Shown in pieces: positions 1 through 6,921 of a stretch of 41,240 nucleotides of DNA. The translations under genes and the position numbers were made by a program. Each line of letters opens with the position of its first letter. Within the stretch, counting starts at the first letter, position 1. The notes beneath the pieces were generated by a model that did no database searches, was not told where the DNA came from, and saw only the letters and a program-made list of their open reading frames with translations. Source of the DNA: Gammaproteobacteria bacterium (GTDB taxonomy: Bacteria > Pseudomonadota > Gammaproteobacteria > Enterobacterales > GCA-2746155); assembly GCA_002746155.1 (NCBI GenBank), contig NVWF01000002.1, forward strand, positions 132 to 41,371. The letters are read 5' to 3'.

Positions 1-105
1 CAGAAATCACGTTCACAACTGCTCTGCGCTTGTTGTGGTAGGCCGATGCAGATCGTTGCAACACGGATCAACCGAAGCACTCGAGAAACTCTGGTGCCTG
101 TTTGA
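1..105 (+). CDS. C-terminal end of a probable IS91-like transposase (partial)
   Basis: Reading frame 1 is open from the window edge to a TGA at 103-105 and gives a 34-residue tail. It contains a Cys-x2-Cys-Gly-Arg-Pro-Met-Gln-Ile-Val-Ala pattern, which resembles the Cys-rich C-terminus of IS91-family (Y2 rolling-circle) transposases. Only the end is visible, so the catalytic tyrosines cannot be checked. The element would read toward the integron, opposite to the cassette genes. The family call is a guess from a short motif; another zinc-ribbon-tailed protein is possible. Confidence 0.4.
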   Translation, partial: QKSRSQLLCACCGRPMQIVATRINRSTRETLVPV

Positions 106-357
106 ATGAAAACTGAAGCTCTGATCATGTGACCGTAGATAGAAGTTGGGATAATGCAAGCCGGGATCGCTGGAGGCTCTTGCTCGCCAGGAATTCAGGG
201 GAAATGGTGTTATTTATCCTTAAAAGCAGTACATCAATAGCCGTAAATGGGCTACTAGGAACCGGAGTAGTCTCCCGACAATCCGCTCTTACTCAAGACA
301 CCCTCGTCAACAAAAAGCTGTTTGCATAGCTCCTCAAAAATTCTCACCTTCGGGCTT
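106..357. other. Non-coding stretch between transposase tail and attC site
   Basis: About 250 bases with no convincing gene. A 66-codon open frame (129-329) has no ribosome binding site and no recognisable domain. The stretch ends exactly where the tetranucleotides CTTG (355-358) and GTTC (358-361) overlap at the edge of the attC core. IS91 elements are known to insert next to GTTC or CTTG at the end downstream of the transposase, so this could be the right end of the element. The size fits loosely; the end itself was not identified by a known terminus. Confidence 0.3.
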
Positions 358-420
358 GTTCAACAAACGGTTCAGATTGTGGTTCGCTCCGCTCTCACAA
401 TCTAACCTTATTCGTTAGGC
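358..420 (-). other. attC site of cassette 3
   Basis: On the minus strand the site starts with R'' GCCTAAC (414-420) and ends with R' GTTGAAC (358-364); both fit the RYYYAAC/GTTRRRY consensus. Between them GTTAGATTGTG pairs with CACAATCTGAAC, leaving one unpaired G, the extrahelical base that gives attC its strand polarity. Length is 63 bp, the shortest of the three sites. It lies directly downstream of the DUF6090-type gene. Confidence 0.85.
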
Positions 421-438
421 GTTTAGTGTGGAGCTTCC

Positions 439-1230
439 TTATTTCTCAATAATTTCCTTATTCAAAATGTCCAATATTTCCAGAATGCGTTTACGTATTG
501 CTTGAGATTGTATGTTGGCCGCCTGATTTAATGAAATCGCAATTGACATGATACCTTCAATTTCCTTATTTTTTAATATTTCACTTGTCACAGGAATCTT
601 ATTTGAATTGCTTGCTTCAAGCTGATTACTAGCTATCCCCTCCAAAATCCATTTTAGATTTTTTTCATCATTCCACCATTTGTGGAGGACATTCCTAAAA
701 ATTCCAATATCAATATAGTTAGGAACAACATATTCCCACACTGTTCTGCTCCAGATTTGTTCAATTTCTGTTAGTGAAGCAACATTTGATGGCCAGGTGA
801 TAATTAGTCCTTTTAAGTCTTCATTTGCAATCAGTCGCAGATTTCCAGAGTTGACTAAATCATTTTGAACAGGGTTGAACGTGGGGTCTCCAATGACAAC
901 ACTCAATTGTGATAGAAGGCTTTCTTTATCAACATTTGTTGGCTCATCGATGTATTTTATTACTTTAGCGGCTGATTGAATAATGTACCTGCGATGGGTT
1001 GTTTTTTGATCCAGTTGTATAAGGTTTGTCTCATACTCCTCTTTTAATTGATTTAATATTTGTAGTTCTTTATCTAAGTCATTGCGGCGTTCGTTCCAGT
1101 CATTTACCGCTAACGCTAGCAGAATACCAATCATAACTAATGCGATTTCTCCAATGGCATAGAGCAGGTAATTGCTGAACTTATTTTCAGCGAGTAGTCG
1201 TTTGCGAACGTTTCGAAAAAAATTAATCAT
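439..1230 (-). CDS. DUF6090-type single-pass membrane protein (cassette 3)
   Basis: A 263-residue protein of unknown function. The N-terminus has a basic start, then a Leu/Ile-rich transmembrane segment at about residues 23-42, followed at once by N-D-W-N-E-R-R. That layout (short Lys/Arg lead, one helix ending in N-x-W-N-E) is the hallmark of DUF6090 proteins, which I know mainly from Bacteroidota. The rest is predicted soluble and largely helical, with a possible coiled coil at 45-75. It is the only gene of its cassette, and its stop lies 18 bases before the attC. Base composition is more AT-rich than in the metabolic genes further along, as expected for a captured cassette. Function unknown; family call fairly sure. 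Confidence 0.75.
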   Translation of the reverse strand: MINFFRNVRKRLLAENKFSNYLLYAIGEIALVMIGILLALAVNDWNERRNDLDKELQILNQLKEEYETNLIQLDQKTTHRRYIIQSAAKVIKYIDEPTNVDKESLLSQLSVVIGDPTFNPVQNDLVNSGNLRLIANEDLKGLIITWPSNVASLTEIEQIWSRTVWEYVVPNYIDIGIFRNVLHKWWNDEKNLKWILEGIASNQLEASNSNKIPVTSEILKNKEIEGIMSIAISLNQAANIQSQAIRKRILEILDILNKEIIEK

Positions 1231-1266
1231 TGGTTAGTTGGTCTTAGTATTGATGTATAACAGCCA

Positions 1267-1340
1267 GCATAACGCCTTACATAAGTTGTAGTTTTGGAGT
1301 GTAACGGAAAAACTATCGACTTCATGTATTGGTTACATGC
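1267..1340 (-). other. attC site of cassette 2
   Basis: Minus-strand R'' is ATGTAAC within GCATGTAAC (1332-1340, overlapping the brnA stop codon) and R' is GTTATGC (1267-1273). Inner arms are CATGAAGT with ACTTATG (one extra base on one arm) and TAGTTTT with AAAACTA, around a loop of about 13 bases. Length 74 bp. R' departs from GTTRRRY at one position, since it is inherited from the next cassette. Confidence 0.8.
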
Positions 1341-1608
1341 CTTTTTCGACGAGCTGGCCGTCTACAAACTTGTGGAGAACGCTAGAAACTAATGTTTGGT
1401 ATGGCATGCCTTCTTTAAGCGCCCTACTTTGTATGGCACGAAGATCCTTTGAGGATAAACGAATATTAATTCGAGCGTCTTTTTTAAAAGATGCTTCAGA
1501 TATTGTTATATGATTCGCTAATTCTGTCTTTGTATTTTTTGAACGTTTGAGTTTACCATTGTCAAAAGCTTTCAGTATTTCAAGTTCCTCTTTGTCTAAT
1601 TTACTCAT
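1333..1608 (-). CDS. brnA: BrnA-type antitoxin (CopG-like)
   Basis: Ninety-one residues. The central and C-terminal part reads R-I-N-I-R-L-S-S-K-D-L followed by a helix and E-G-M-P-Y-Q-T-L-V-S-S-V-L-H-K-F, the ribbon-helix-helix pattern of the BrnA/CopG antitoxin family. It should bind and neutralise the BrnT partner and repress the shared promoter. I start it at the ATG at 1608 (M-S-K-L-D), not the GTG three codons earlier: the ATG overlaps the brnT stop region (ATGAGTAA) and has AGGTGA upstream. Toxin first and antitoxin second is the normal brnTA order. The stop codon runs straight into the attC of this cassette. Confidence 0.8.
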   Translation of the reverse strand: MSKLDKEELEILKAFDNGKLKRSKNTKTELANHITISEASFKKDARINIRLSSKDLRAIQSRALKEGMPYQTLVSSVLHKFVDGQLVEKGM

Positions 1609-1882
1609 TATTATCACCTAAATATTGTTTAGTTGCTTTCCTGCTAGGAATGATGGTTTTCAGAAATATTTCCTCGTCATTTTCCACATATGGAACGAGA
1701 TAAACATAGTCTTCTACTTGAACAACAGATACTTTCTGATTTGGATAGCGCTCAAGGTTTGGATGGTCATAGATATCTAACTCATTACCTAAATTGATAT
1801 TTACGATAATATCTTCGAATGAAATATTGCGTTCATTTTTGAGCAATTCATTTTTATCTGAGTTCCAAGTAAAAGCTTTCAT
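1601..1882 (-). CDS. brnT: BrnT-type toxin (DUF497, RelE-like ribonuclease fold)
   Basis: Ninety-three residues. The start M-K-A-F-T-W-N-S-D-K-N, the segment N-I-S-F-E-D-I and the ending I-I-P-S-R-K-A-T-K-Q-Y fit DUF497/BrnT, a small RelE-fold ribonuclease toxin that inhibits translation. The end resembles the R-I-I-S-A-R-K-A motif of the family with Pro in place of Ala/Ser. It overlaps brnA by eight bases, so the two are translationally coupled. Toxin-antitoxin pairs are common integron cassettes and are thought to stabilise arrays. No truncation seen. Confidence 0.8.
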   Translation of the reverse strand: MKAFTWNSDKNELLKNERNISFEDIIVNINLGNELDIYDHPNLERYPNQKVSVVQVEDYVYLVPYVENDEEIFLKTIIPSRKATKQYLGDNNE

Positions 1883-1923
1883 ACAATCATGGTAACATAT
1901 GGTGTGCCTAATGTCATCAAGTC

Positions 1924-2020
1924 ATGTAACGCTTTGCTCAGCGGCAATTTAAATGGGCACGTTTTTGCGGAAGCAAAACAAGTGACGCTTTAAATTGTCC
2001 GCTGGAGCTGATTGTTAGAT
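1924..2020 (-). other. attC site of cassette 1
   Basis: Minus-strand R'' is ATCTAAC (2014-2020, directly after the stop codon of the preceding gene); R' is GTTACAT (1924-1930). The long inner arms are GCTCCAGCGGACAATTTAAA and TTTAAATTGCCGCTGAGC: one arm has two extra unpaired bases, as expected for extrahelical positions. Length 97 bp, with an AT-rich loop that itself holds a weaker inverted repeat (TTGTTTTGCTTCCGCAAAAAC). Confidence 0.85.
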
Positions 2021-2374
2021 TTAGTACTGTTCATGCTTACCTGTTGTTGGTAACAGTATGGGTACAGAAAATTTTATTCTGTTACTAGAAGTATTTTGTT
2101 CATTTGACTGAGTTCCTGACATTACCGTTACTTCGCCGACTTTATCACCTTCTGTTGTAGAACTCTCTTGTGTTACAGATATTTGTACATCAAATTCGAT
2201 TCTTTCAATTAATGCACCAGTATTAGAATCATAAATATGAGTGGTATTCCCAGAAGTCATAGATGCACTAACAGGATTTACCAGAGCTCCTTTCGTAGCT
2301 CCATGTGCTTGAGCTAAAACAACACCATCAATTATTTGTTTTAGTGTTTCGGAGACAAATTGATCTAGTTTCAT
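2021..2374 (-). CDS. Small cassette protein of unknown function, beta-rich C-terminal half
   Basis: 117 residues, second gene of cassette 1, eight bases after the first. The N-terminal helix (K-L-D-Q-F-V-S-E-T-L-K-Q-I-I-D-G-V) is followed by an alternating-strand half with I-E-F-D-V-Q-I-S-V and R-I-K-F-S-V-P-I-L-L-P. I have seen this overall layout (short helix, 'EFDVAVTV', 'SRIKFSVPVxLP') in widespread unnamed bacterial proteins, some near defence genes, but I know no assigned function. No signal peptide or membrane segment. It is intact and presumably co-expressed with the upstream partner. Confidence 0.65.
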   Translation of the reverse strand: MKLDQFVSETLKQIIDGVVLAQAHGATKGALVNPVSASMTSGNTTHIYDSNTGALIERIEFDVQISVTQESSTTEGDKVGEVTVMSGTQSNEQNTSSNRIKFSVPILLPTTGKHEQY

Positions 2375-2382
2375 ACAAACCT

Positions 2383-2967
2383 CTACGCTAACAATCCAGC
2401 CAATGCTGGAAGAATTGGTGCCAATATACTCATATGATTTGCGGCCGTTGCCATGAAATCCTTGTAACTTTGAATAAAATTCGGTGTACCGCAGTCTGAT
2501 TGCATTTTATTTGTTAGTGCTATTAAATCATTTTTGTCTTTTTTATCTGTTATTTCTTTAGAAATAATTTCTTTCATTAATGCAAATAACTCTTCTGGCG
2601 AATTATTAATTTGATTATTTGAATAATCTTGTGAATTTATATTTACCCTAGAGTTCTGACCACTAACATTATATATAACTGTGCTTGGCTCCGGCTTTTC
2701 TTTGCTTAATGAATCTTCTCTTTTATATTTAATTTGATAATGTGCTTTAAAGCCAGCTACTCCTGCAAAATAGCCAGGGTCTGTAACTATGAAGCTTTCC
2801 TCAATGCCACTAGGCAATTCTCTAAGTATTGTGTCGCCAACTTCGACAGGTATGGACGCATTACTAAATAAAATCATTTTTGGTTGGACTCCAGCCTTAA
2901 GATTGTCATAAACGACACCAGCCTTATTGATGATTTTAATTTTGTCTTTTTCAAATTGACTGAACAT
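2383..2967 (-). CDS. First-cassette protein of unknown function with Asn-rich linker motif
   Basis: 194 residues. Residues 1-82 look like a small beta domain ([14 protein letters not shown], then F-K-A-H-Y-Q-I-K-Y), a module recurring in uncharacterised phage and island proteins. A linker around 97-120 holds [14 protein letters not shown] and is rich in Asn. A helical part follows, and the tail (about 168-194) is hydrophobic, [16 protein letters not shown], possibly membrane-interacting. It is nearest to attI and so best placed for expression from an integron promoter. The layout suggests an effector with a membrane-active tail, but this is inference only. Confidence 0.65.
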
Positions 2968-2983
2968 TAATTTACCTTTTTAA

Positions 2984-3224
2984 ATCTAACTTTGATATAT
3001 ACAGCCAAACTGGAATATCCGGCTTTTTTGCTGTGTATGTGTGTTCATTTGATACATCCTGCAAGCAATGTCTTTGATTTGCAAGTCAAAAACTTTATCT
3101 ATTGGGTGATTCCCCGTACATATACTGCAAATACGCAGTCTAATCCGGTGCCATTTCCTACTAAAGTACGCGTAAGTTGTTGATATTGATTCTTTTGAAA
3201 GTGCTTTAAGCTTTTATGACTTAA
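2984..3224 (-). other. attI-side region between integrase remnant and first cassette
   Basis: Bases 2984-2990 read GTTAGAT on the minus strand, the recombination core left when cassette 1 inserted; its six trailing bases pair perfectly with the R'' of the first attC. The 230 bases up to intI hold no gene. This is where attI and the cassette promoter should lie, but I could not pick a convincing -35/-10 pair. An AT-rich half palindrome near 2994-3004 resembles half a LexA box only. Confidence 0.55.
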
Positions 3225-3236
3225 ATGGAGCGGGCT

Positions 3237-3904
3237 ATGTCAAAACTATTGAATGAGGTTAGAAACACACTTCGAGTACATCATTATGTAATTAAAAATG
3301 CAATTAAAACCGAAAAAGTTTATGTCCAGTGGATTAAGCGCTTTATCTTGTTTCATAATAAAATTCACCCTCGGGAAAGTACAACAACGCGTTCCTGTGG
3401 TGCTTTCTAGGGAAGAGGTAAGCCGTGTAATATCGGCATTACAAGGCCAATACAAACTAATTGCTCAGATATTGTATGGGAGCGGTCTGAGGTTGTCTGA
3501 ATGTTTGCGCTTACGGGTAATGATGGTTGATCTTAGTCGCTTAAGTCTGACTGTTTTTTCTGGTAATGATGGCAAGGACAGGGTAACCGTATTACCTGAA
3601 ACAGTTGTAAGCGCAATTTCCCAACAGATACATCATGTGAAATTGTTGCATCAACAGGATATTGTCATGGGCTATGGGGGGGTATATATGCCACCGGCAT
3701 TGTCTAGAAAGTATCCTAAAGAACGGTATGAGCTGAAATGGCAATATCTTTTCCCATCAACTCGAATCAGGCATGGATATCCGTACTATTCAACAATTGC
3801 TGGGGCATAAAGATGTTTCAACAACCATGATTTATACTCATGTAGTAAACCGTGGGGCGCTGGGGGCACGCTCGTCACTGGACAGACTGTACGAACAATC
3901 ATGA
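3237..3904 (+). pseudogene. intI: Integron integrase remnant, inactivated
   Basis: Three fragments in three frames match IntI in order. Fragment 1 (3237-about 3380) gives the N-terminal SAM-like part ending H-N-K-I-H-P-R-E. Fragment 2 (about 3380-3765) begins Q-R-V-P-V-V-L-S-R-E-E-V, keeps catalytic Arg in G-S-G-L-R-L-S-E-C-L-R-L, and has the IntI-only patch G-Y-G-G-V-Y-M-P-P-A-L-S-R-K-Y-P. Fragment 3 (3764-3904) gives [14 protein letters not shown] and M-I-Y-T-H with the nucleophilic Tyr. Roughly 60 residues are missing at each of two junctions, and the His-x-x-Arg box is lost with the second. A 12-base insertion also lies near 3290-3305. Start is the ATG at 3237, with GGAG seven bases upstream. 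Confidence 0.9.
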
Positions 3905-4047
3905 AGATATGAAAGGCACGAATCAGTTAGATTTATCTGATAATCGCTTATGTAAGAACTCAGCTTCTTTAGCTAGCATGGGTTCTAGTTCGGAAAGCCT
4001 TGTCTTGGATGAATTTTTCAGGGTGCATGGGCAGTATTTAGTAATAT

Positions 4048-5241
4048 TTAAATTTTACTAAGCGCTATTTCTATATCATTTAGAATGTCACAGAGATCCT
4101 CGATACCCACCGACATTCTAATCATGCCGGGTGTGATGTTGAGCTCGGTAATTTCTTGATCTGTTAGACGAGCCCTAAACATAACGGCTGGCTGAACTAC
4201 TAAGGTATCAACACCCCCAAGGCTGGCTGCGTTAAGACAAATATTGAGTGCTTTTAAAAATTTGCTGCCAGCCTGATATCCACCCGGAATATCGAATGAA
4301 AGCATGCCGCCAAAACCACTCATTTGTTGATTGGCTAATTTAAATTGAGGGTGTGATGTCAGGCCTGGGTAAAAGACATCGCCAATTTTAGGGTGTTGCT
4401 CTAAATAAGACGCTACCTTAAGAGCATTCGCGTTATGTTCCATGACACGTAACTTTAAAGTTCTTATGCCCCTAAGTGCTAGCCATGAATTAAACGGCGC
4501 GGCAGTAGGACCCAAATCCATACTCGTATCCCAGATGCGGCGTAACAATTCAGTTGAGCCAACCACACATCCTGCTAACAAATCATGGTGACCGCCAATG
4601 TATTTTGAAGCACTGTGAACTACTAGATCAATGCCTAGTTTTATTGGCGTTTGGTTAATTGGCGTCGCAAAGGTATTGTCGCATATGGTAATAATATTAT
4701 GTATTTTTGCTAGTTTAGAAACTGACCTAAGGTCAGTCAGTCTCATGAGAGGATTGACGGGGGTCTCGACCAGAATGATCTTTGTCTTCGAAATTATAGC
4801 CTTTTCAAACTCTTCTATAGATTGCTGGTCGACAAGGGTAATATCGACACCAAACCGAGGTAAAAACTTGGTCAAAAAACTAGCCGAAGCACTATATAGG
4901 CTCTTTTGGGCAATTACATGATCACCTTGCTGTACCAATGCTAGAATAGTCGTCGTGATCGCACCCATACCTGAGGCAAACATCATAGCTTCTTCTGCGC
5001 CTTCGAGATCAGCGAGTATTTTTGCAATTCGAGAGGATGTAGGCGTGCCATGTCGCGCATAAAACACATCATTAAAAGGTTCCTGTGCTTTTTGAGAAAA
5101 GTCTTCAGGGCTATCTGTTCGATAAGTCACTGATTGATGTATTGGGGGAGAAACAGCGGCTCCATCTTCTATTGCATGGTCAACATGAAGTGCTTTAGTA
5201 GCCGACTTTATATTTGCGGGGAGTTTTCTTCGTAACATCAT
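4048..5241 (-). CDS. Cys/Met metabolism PLP-dependent lyase (cystathionine or methionine gamma-lyase-like)
   Basis: 397 residues, full length for the family. PLP-binding Lys213 sits in H-S-A-S-K-Y-I-G-G-H; Asp188 (C-D-N-T-F-A-T-P) should pair with the pyridine nitrogen; Y-A-R-H-G-T-P-T (61-68) is the phosphate/substrate loop; S-G-M-G-A-I at 90-95 binds cofactor phosphate. The family includes cystathionine gamma-synthase, beta- and gamma-lyases and methionine gamma-lyase, and sequence reading alone does not separate them. A divergently transcribed AraC regulator 88 bases away suggests substrate-induced catabolism rather than biosynthesis. AAGGA lies four to seven bases before the two possible ATG starts. 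Confidence 0.85.
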   Translation of the reverse strand: MMLRRKLPANIKSATKALHVDHAIEDGAAVSPPIHQSVTYRTDSPEDFSQKAQEPFNDVFYARHGTPTSSRIAKILADLEGAEEAMMFASGMGAITTTILALVQQGDHVIAQKSLYSASASFLTKFLPRFGVDITLVDQQSIEEFEKAIISKTKIILVETPVNPLMRLTDLRSVSKLAKIHNIITICDNTFATPINQTPIKLGIDLVVHSASKYIGGHHDLLAGCVVGSTELLRRIWDTSMDLGPTAAPFNSWLALRGIRTLKLRVMEHNANALKVASYLEQHPKIGDVFYPGLTSHPQFKLANQQMSGFGGMLSFDIPGGYQAGSKFLKALNICLNAASLGGVDTLVVQPAVMFRARLTDQEITELNITPGMIRMSVGIEDLCDILNDIEIALSKI

Positions 5242-5292
5242 TAATCCTTATCATTATCTCGAACGTTACTATATCATTCAATATTTACTTTA

Positions 5293-5329
5293 ATATCGTT
5301 ATAAGGACTACTTATATCGATATAAGGAC
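5293..5329. promoter_or_regulatory. Direct repeat operator, probable AraC-protein site
   Basis: ATATCGTTATAAGGAC (5293-5308) and ATATCGATATAAGGAC (5314-5329) match at 14 of 16 bases and start exactly 21 bp apart, two helical turns. This is the spacing at which AraC-family proteins grip one DNA face through their two helix-turn-helix motifs. The second copy overlaps the ribosome binding site of the araC-type gene, so binding could also limit its own expression. Confidence 0.6.
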
Positions 5330-5335
5330 ATGCCG

Positions 5336-6070
5336 ATGGATGCCATAAAGTTTAAGGAGCTTGATTATATTCGTGGGGATTATATTCCTTCCCATGAACA
5401 TGAAGAAGGGCAAGTACTCTTTGCTCGTTCAGGCACTATGGAAGTGACTGCAGATAGTCACTTTGTTTGCGTTCCTGCCTCAAGAATAGTCTGGGTACCT
5501 CCCAAGGTGGACCACAGTATTAGGTTTCGAACTGATACCAAAATGCGAACAGCATTTATAAAACCAGATTTACTGGATAATACGTATAAGCATATCTGTG
5601 TTCATCAGGCTACTGGGTTGTTTCGCGAAATTTTACTCAGGCTTGTTGAAAATAATTTACATGATCAAGATTATAAAGACTTGCTAGAACTTTCTCTCAT
5701 TAAAGAAATGTGTTCATTAAAAGATGAGCCATTTTCGATAAAGTTTCCACAGGATATACGCGCGAAGAGGGTAGCCGATGCACTACTGGTAGATCCTTCA
5801 AATACAGCAAAAATTAACGAGTGGGCGGAGCTAGCAGCTTGTAGTTCAAAAACATTAAGCCGCCTTTTTATAAAAGAAACGGAGCTGACATTTCAATTAT
5901 GGCGTAGACATCTTCGGCTTCTACTTATTCATGATTTACTCGACATGGGTTCTTCCGTAACAGAAGCTGCTCATGCAGTTGGATTTGCAACCTCGAGCGC
6001 CCTTACAGAGGCTCACAAAAAGACATTTGGATATCCACCAACAAGGTTGTTCGATAGAGTAGATAAATAA
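5336..6070 (+). CDS. AraC-family regulator with cupin sensor domain
   Basis: 244 residues from the chosen start. The N-terminal half (P-S-H-E-H-E-E-G-Q, then V-P-P-K-V-D-H-S-I) is a small cupin-type sensing domain. The C-terminal half has two helix-turn-helix units (A-A-C-S-S-K-T-L-S-R-L-F, then V-T-E-A-A-H-A-V-G-F-A-T-S-S-A-L-T) ending F-G-Y-P-P-T. An ATG at 5330 is only one base from AAGGA, while the in-frame ATG at 5336 is seven bases from it, so I prefer 5336. It probably controls the divergent PLP lyase through the direct repeat between them. Inducer unknown. Confidence 0.85.
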   Translation: MDAIKFKELDYIRGDYIPSHEHEEGQVLFARSGTMEVTADSHFVCVPASRIVWVPPKVDHSIRFRTDTKMRTAFIKPDLLDNTYKHICVHQATGLFREILLRLVENNLHDQDYKDLLELSLIKEMCSLKDEPFSIKFPQDIRAKRVADALLVDPSNTAKINEWAELAACSSKTLSRLFIKETELTFQLWRRHLRLLLIHDLLDMGSSVTEAAHAVGFATSSALTEAHKKTFGYPPTRLFDRVDK

Positions 6071-6103
6071 TTATTGTTGTTGGTGATATCAAACGGAGCC
6101 ATT

Positions 6104-6514
6104 CTAAGAAATGAGTTTTGTAAATGGCCGCTTATTTGATTTTCGGTAAATGTCAAAATCGCGATCAATAGTTGCCACCTCATCTATATCTAGTTTTTCT
6201 CCCAGATAAACGAGACATGCATCTGCAAAATCCATTGGCAAATCGGAATACTTATCCATTAACGATTTTATTCTTTCAATATCATGAATTGTTATATTTA
6301 CGATATTTACCGCACCTAAGCGGAGCCATTCCAAAAAGTTCGATTGAGCTACTCTGCTAAAATCCAGTAGATGAGTCACCTCTGTTATAGTAGCCAAAGT
6401 AGTGACTAACTCATGTTTATTCTTCTTTATGAAAGCCACAGAGGCAAGGTGATATTTATCATCTTTGTTAAAAAGAGCAATTATTGGTCCTGAATCGATA
6501 AGAATTTTTTTCAT
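6104..6514 (-). CDS. vapC: VapC-type PIN-domain ribonuclease toxin
   Basis: 136 residues, usual size. PIN acidic residues are in place: Asp7 (I-D-S-G-P), Glu45 (I-T-E-V), Asp98 (D-F-A-D-A) and Asp117 (T-I-D-R-D-F), which coordinate the metal used for RNA cleavage. The gene overlaps the antitoxin stop by one base, so translation is coupled. Targets in this family are often tRNAs, but nothing here tells which. No decay seen. Confidence 0.85.
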   Translation of the reverse strand: MKKILIDSGPIIALFNKDDKYHLASVAFIKKNKHELVTTLATITEVTHLLDFSRVAQSNFLEWLRLGAVNIVNITIHDIERIKSLMDKYSDLPMDFADACLVYLGEKLDIDEVATIDRDFDIYRKSNKRPFTKLIS

Positions 6515-6759
6515 TACTTTTTTGAAGTTTTATCTTTAAAGATTTTCTTACGGTCTTCTGCTAAATTACTTTGACCACTCGCCTGATTTCCAAATAATTC
6601 TTTACCTAATTCCCAAGCAGAAGGTTTCGGCTTTTTTGCTAAATATTCAGTAAGACTTTCACGAACTACTTCTGATTTGGACAAGCCTTGTTGTTCAGCT
6701 ACTAGTTTTAGCTGATCTTCCAGATTCTTGTCTAGTCTTAGTGTAATCACTTGATGCAC
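6514..6759 (-). CDS. Ribbon-helix-helix antitoxin of the VapC pair
   Basis: 81 residues. The start (Q-V-I-T-L-R-L-D-K-N-L-E-D-Q-L-K) and the second helix (G-L-S-K-S-E-V-V-R-E-S-L-T-E-Y-L) are a CopG/MetJ-type ribbon-helix-helix DNA-binding domain. The tail (W-E-L-G-K-E-L-F-G) is the sort of segment that wraps a PIN toxin. It starts with GTG at 6759. A perfect palindrome ten bases upstream is its likely operator, giving conditional autoregulation by the antitoxin-toxin complex. Confidence 0.8.
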   Translation of the reverse strand: MHQVITLRLDKNLEDQLKLVAEQQGLSKSEVVRESLTEYLAKKPKPSAWELGKELFGNQASGQSNLAEDRKKIFKDKTSKK

Positions 6760-6768
6760 CTATATTTA

Positions 6769-6791
6769 ATGTATTACACATTGTAATACAT
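6769..6791. promoter_or_regulatory. Palindromic operator of the vapBC pair
   Basis: ATGTATTAC (6769-6777) and GTAATACAT (6783-6791) form a perfect 9-base inverted repeat with a 5-base spacer, 9 bases upstream of the antitoxin GTG. Its position over the promoter/5' leader and perfect symmetry fit a ribbon-helix-helix autorepressor site. Confidence 0.65.
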
Positions 6792-6921
6792 GCTATAAAA
6801 TTGTCAAATACTATTACCTTTAAATAAACAATCAACCACAAGAGAGCTTTCCAAGCCTTAAATAATAGATTATTCTCACAGCATAACTCATCCCTAAAAT
6901 ACTGGCCATCAAACAACTATT

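Larger units (their letters stand above)
358..3904 (-). mobile_element. Small chromosomal-type integron with three cassettes and a dead integrase
   Basis: The parts are in standard integron order, read on the minus strand. The intI remnant points away from the array (plus strand, 3237-3904), followed by an attI-side junction at 2984-2990. Then come three cassettes, 1930-2989, 1273-1929 and 364-1272, all with genes on the minus strand and each ending in an attC site. The cassette limits follow from core-site complementarity: GTTAGAT at the attI side matches ATCTAAC of the first attC, and GTTACAT at the first attC end matches ATGTAAC of the second. The third pair (GTTATGC with GCCTAAC) has one mismatch. 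The integrase cannot be functional, so any further shuffling would need IntI from elsewhere. Confidence 0.85.

Noticed and set aside
129-329. 66-codon open frame near the left end
   Set aside because: No ribosome binding site, no domain, and it overlaps the presumed non-coding end of the IS91-like element.
2994-3004. LexA-like half palindrome near the attI junction
   Set aside because: Only one half site fits (TATACAG side); the other half is TTTGA, and it lies over 200 bases from intI.
3852-4061. 69-codon frame after the integrase remnant
   Set aside because: It overlaps the last integrase fragment in another frame and runs into the PLP lyase gene; no family resemblance.
6695-6916. 73-codon frame upstream of the antitoxin
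   Set aside because: It overlaps the ribbon-helix-helix gene in another frame and crosses the palindromic operator; no domain.
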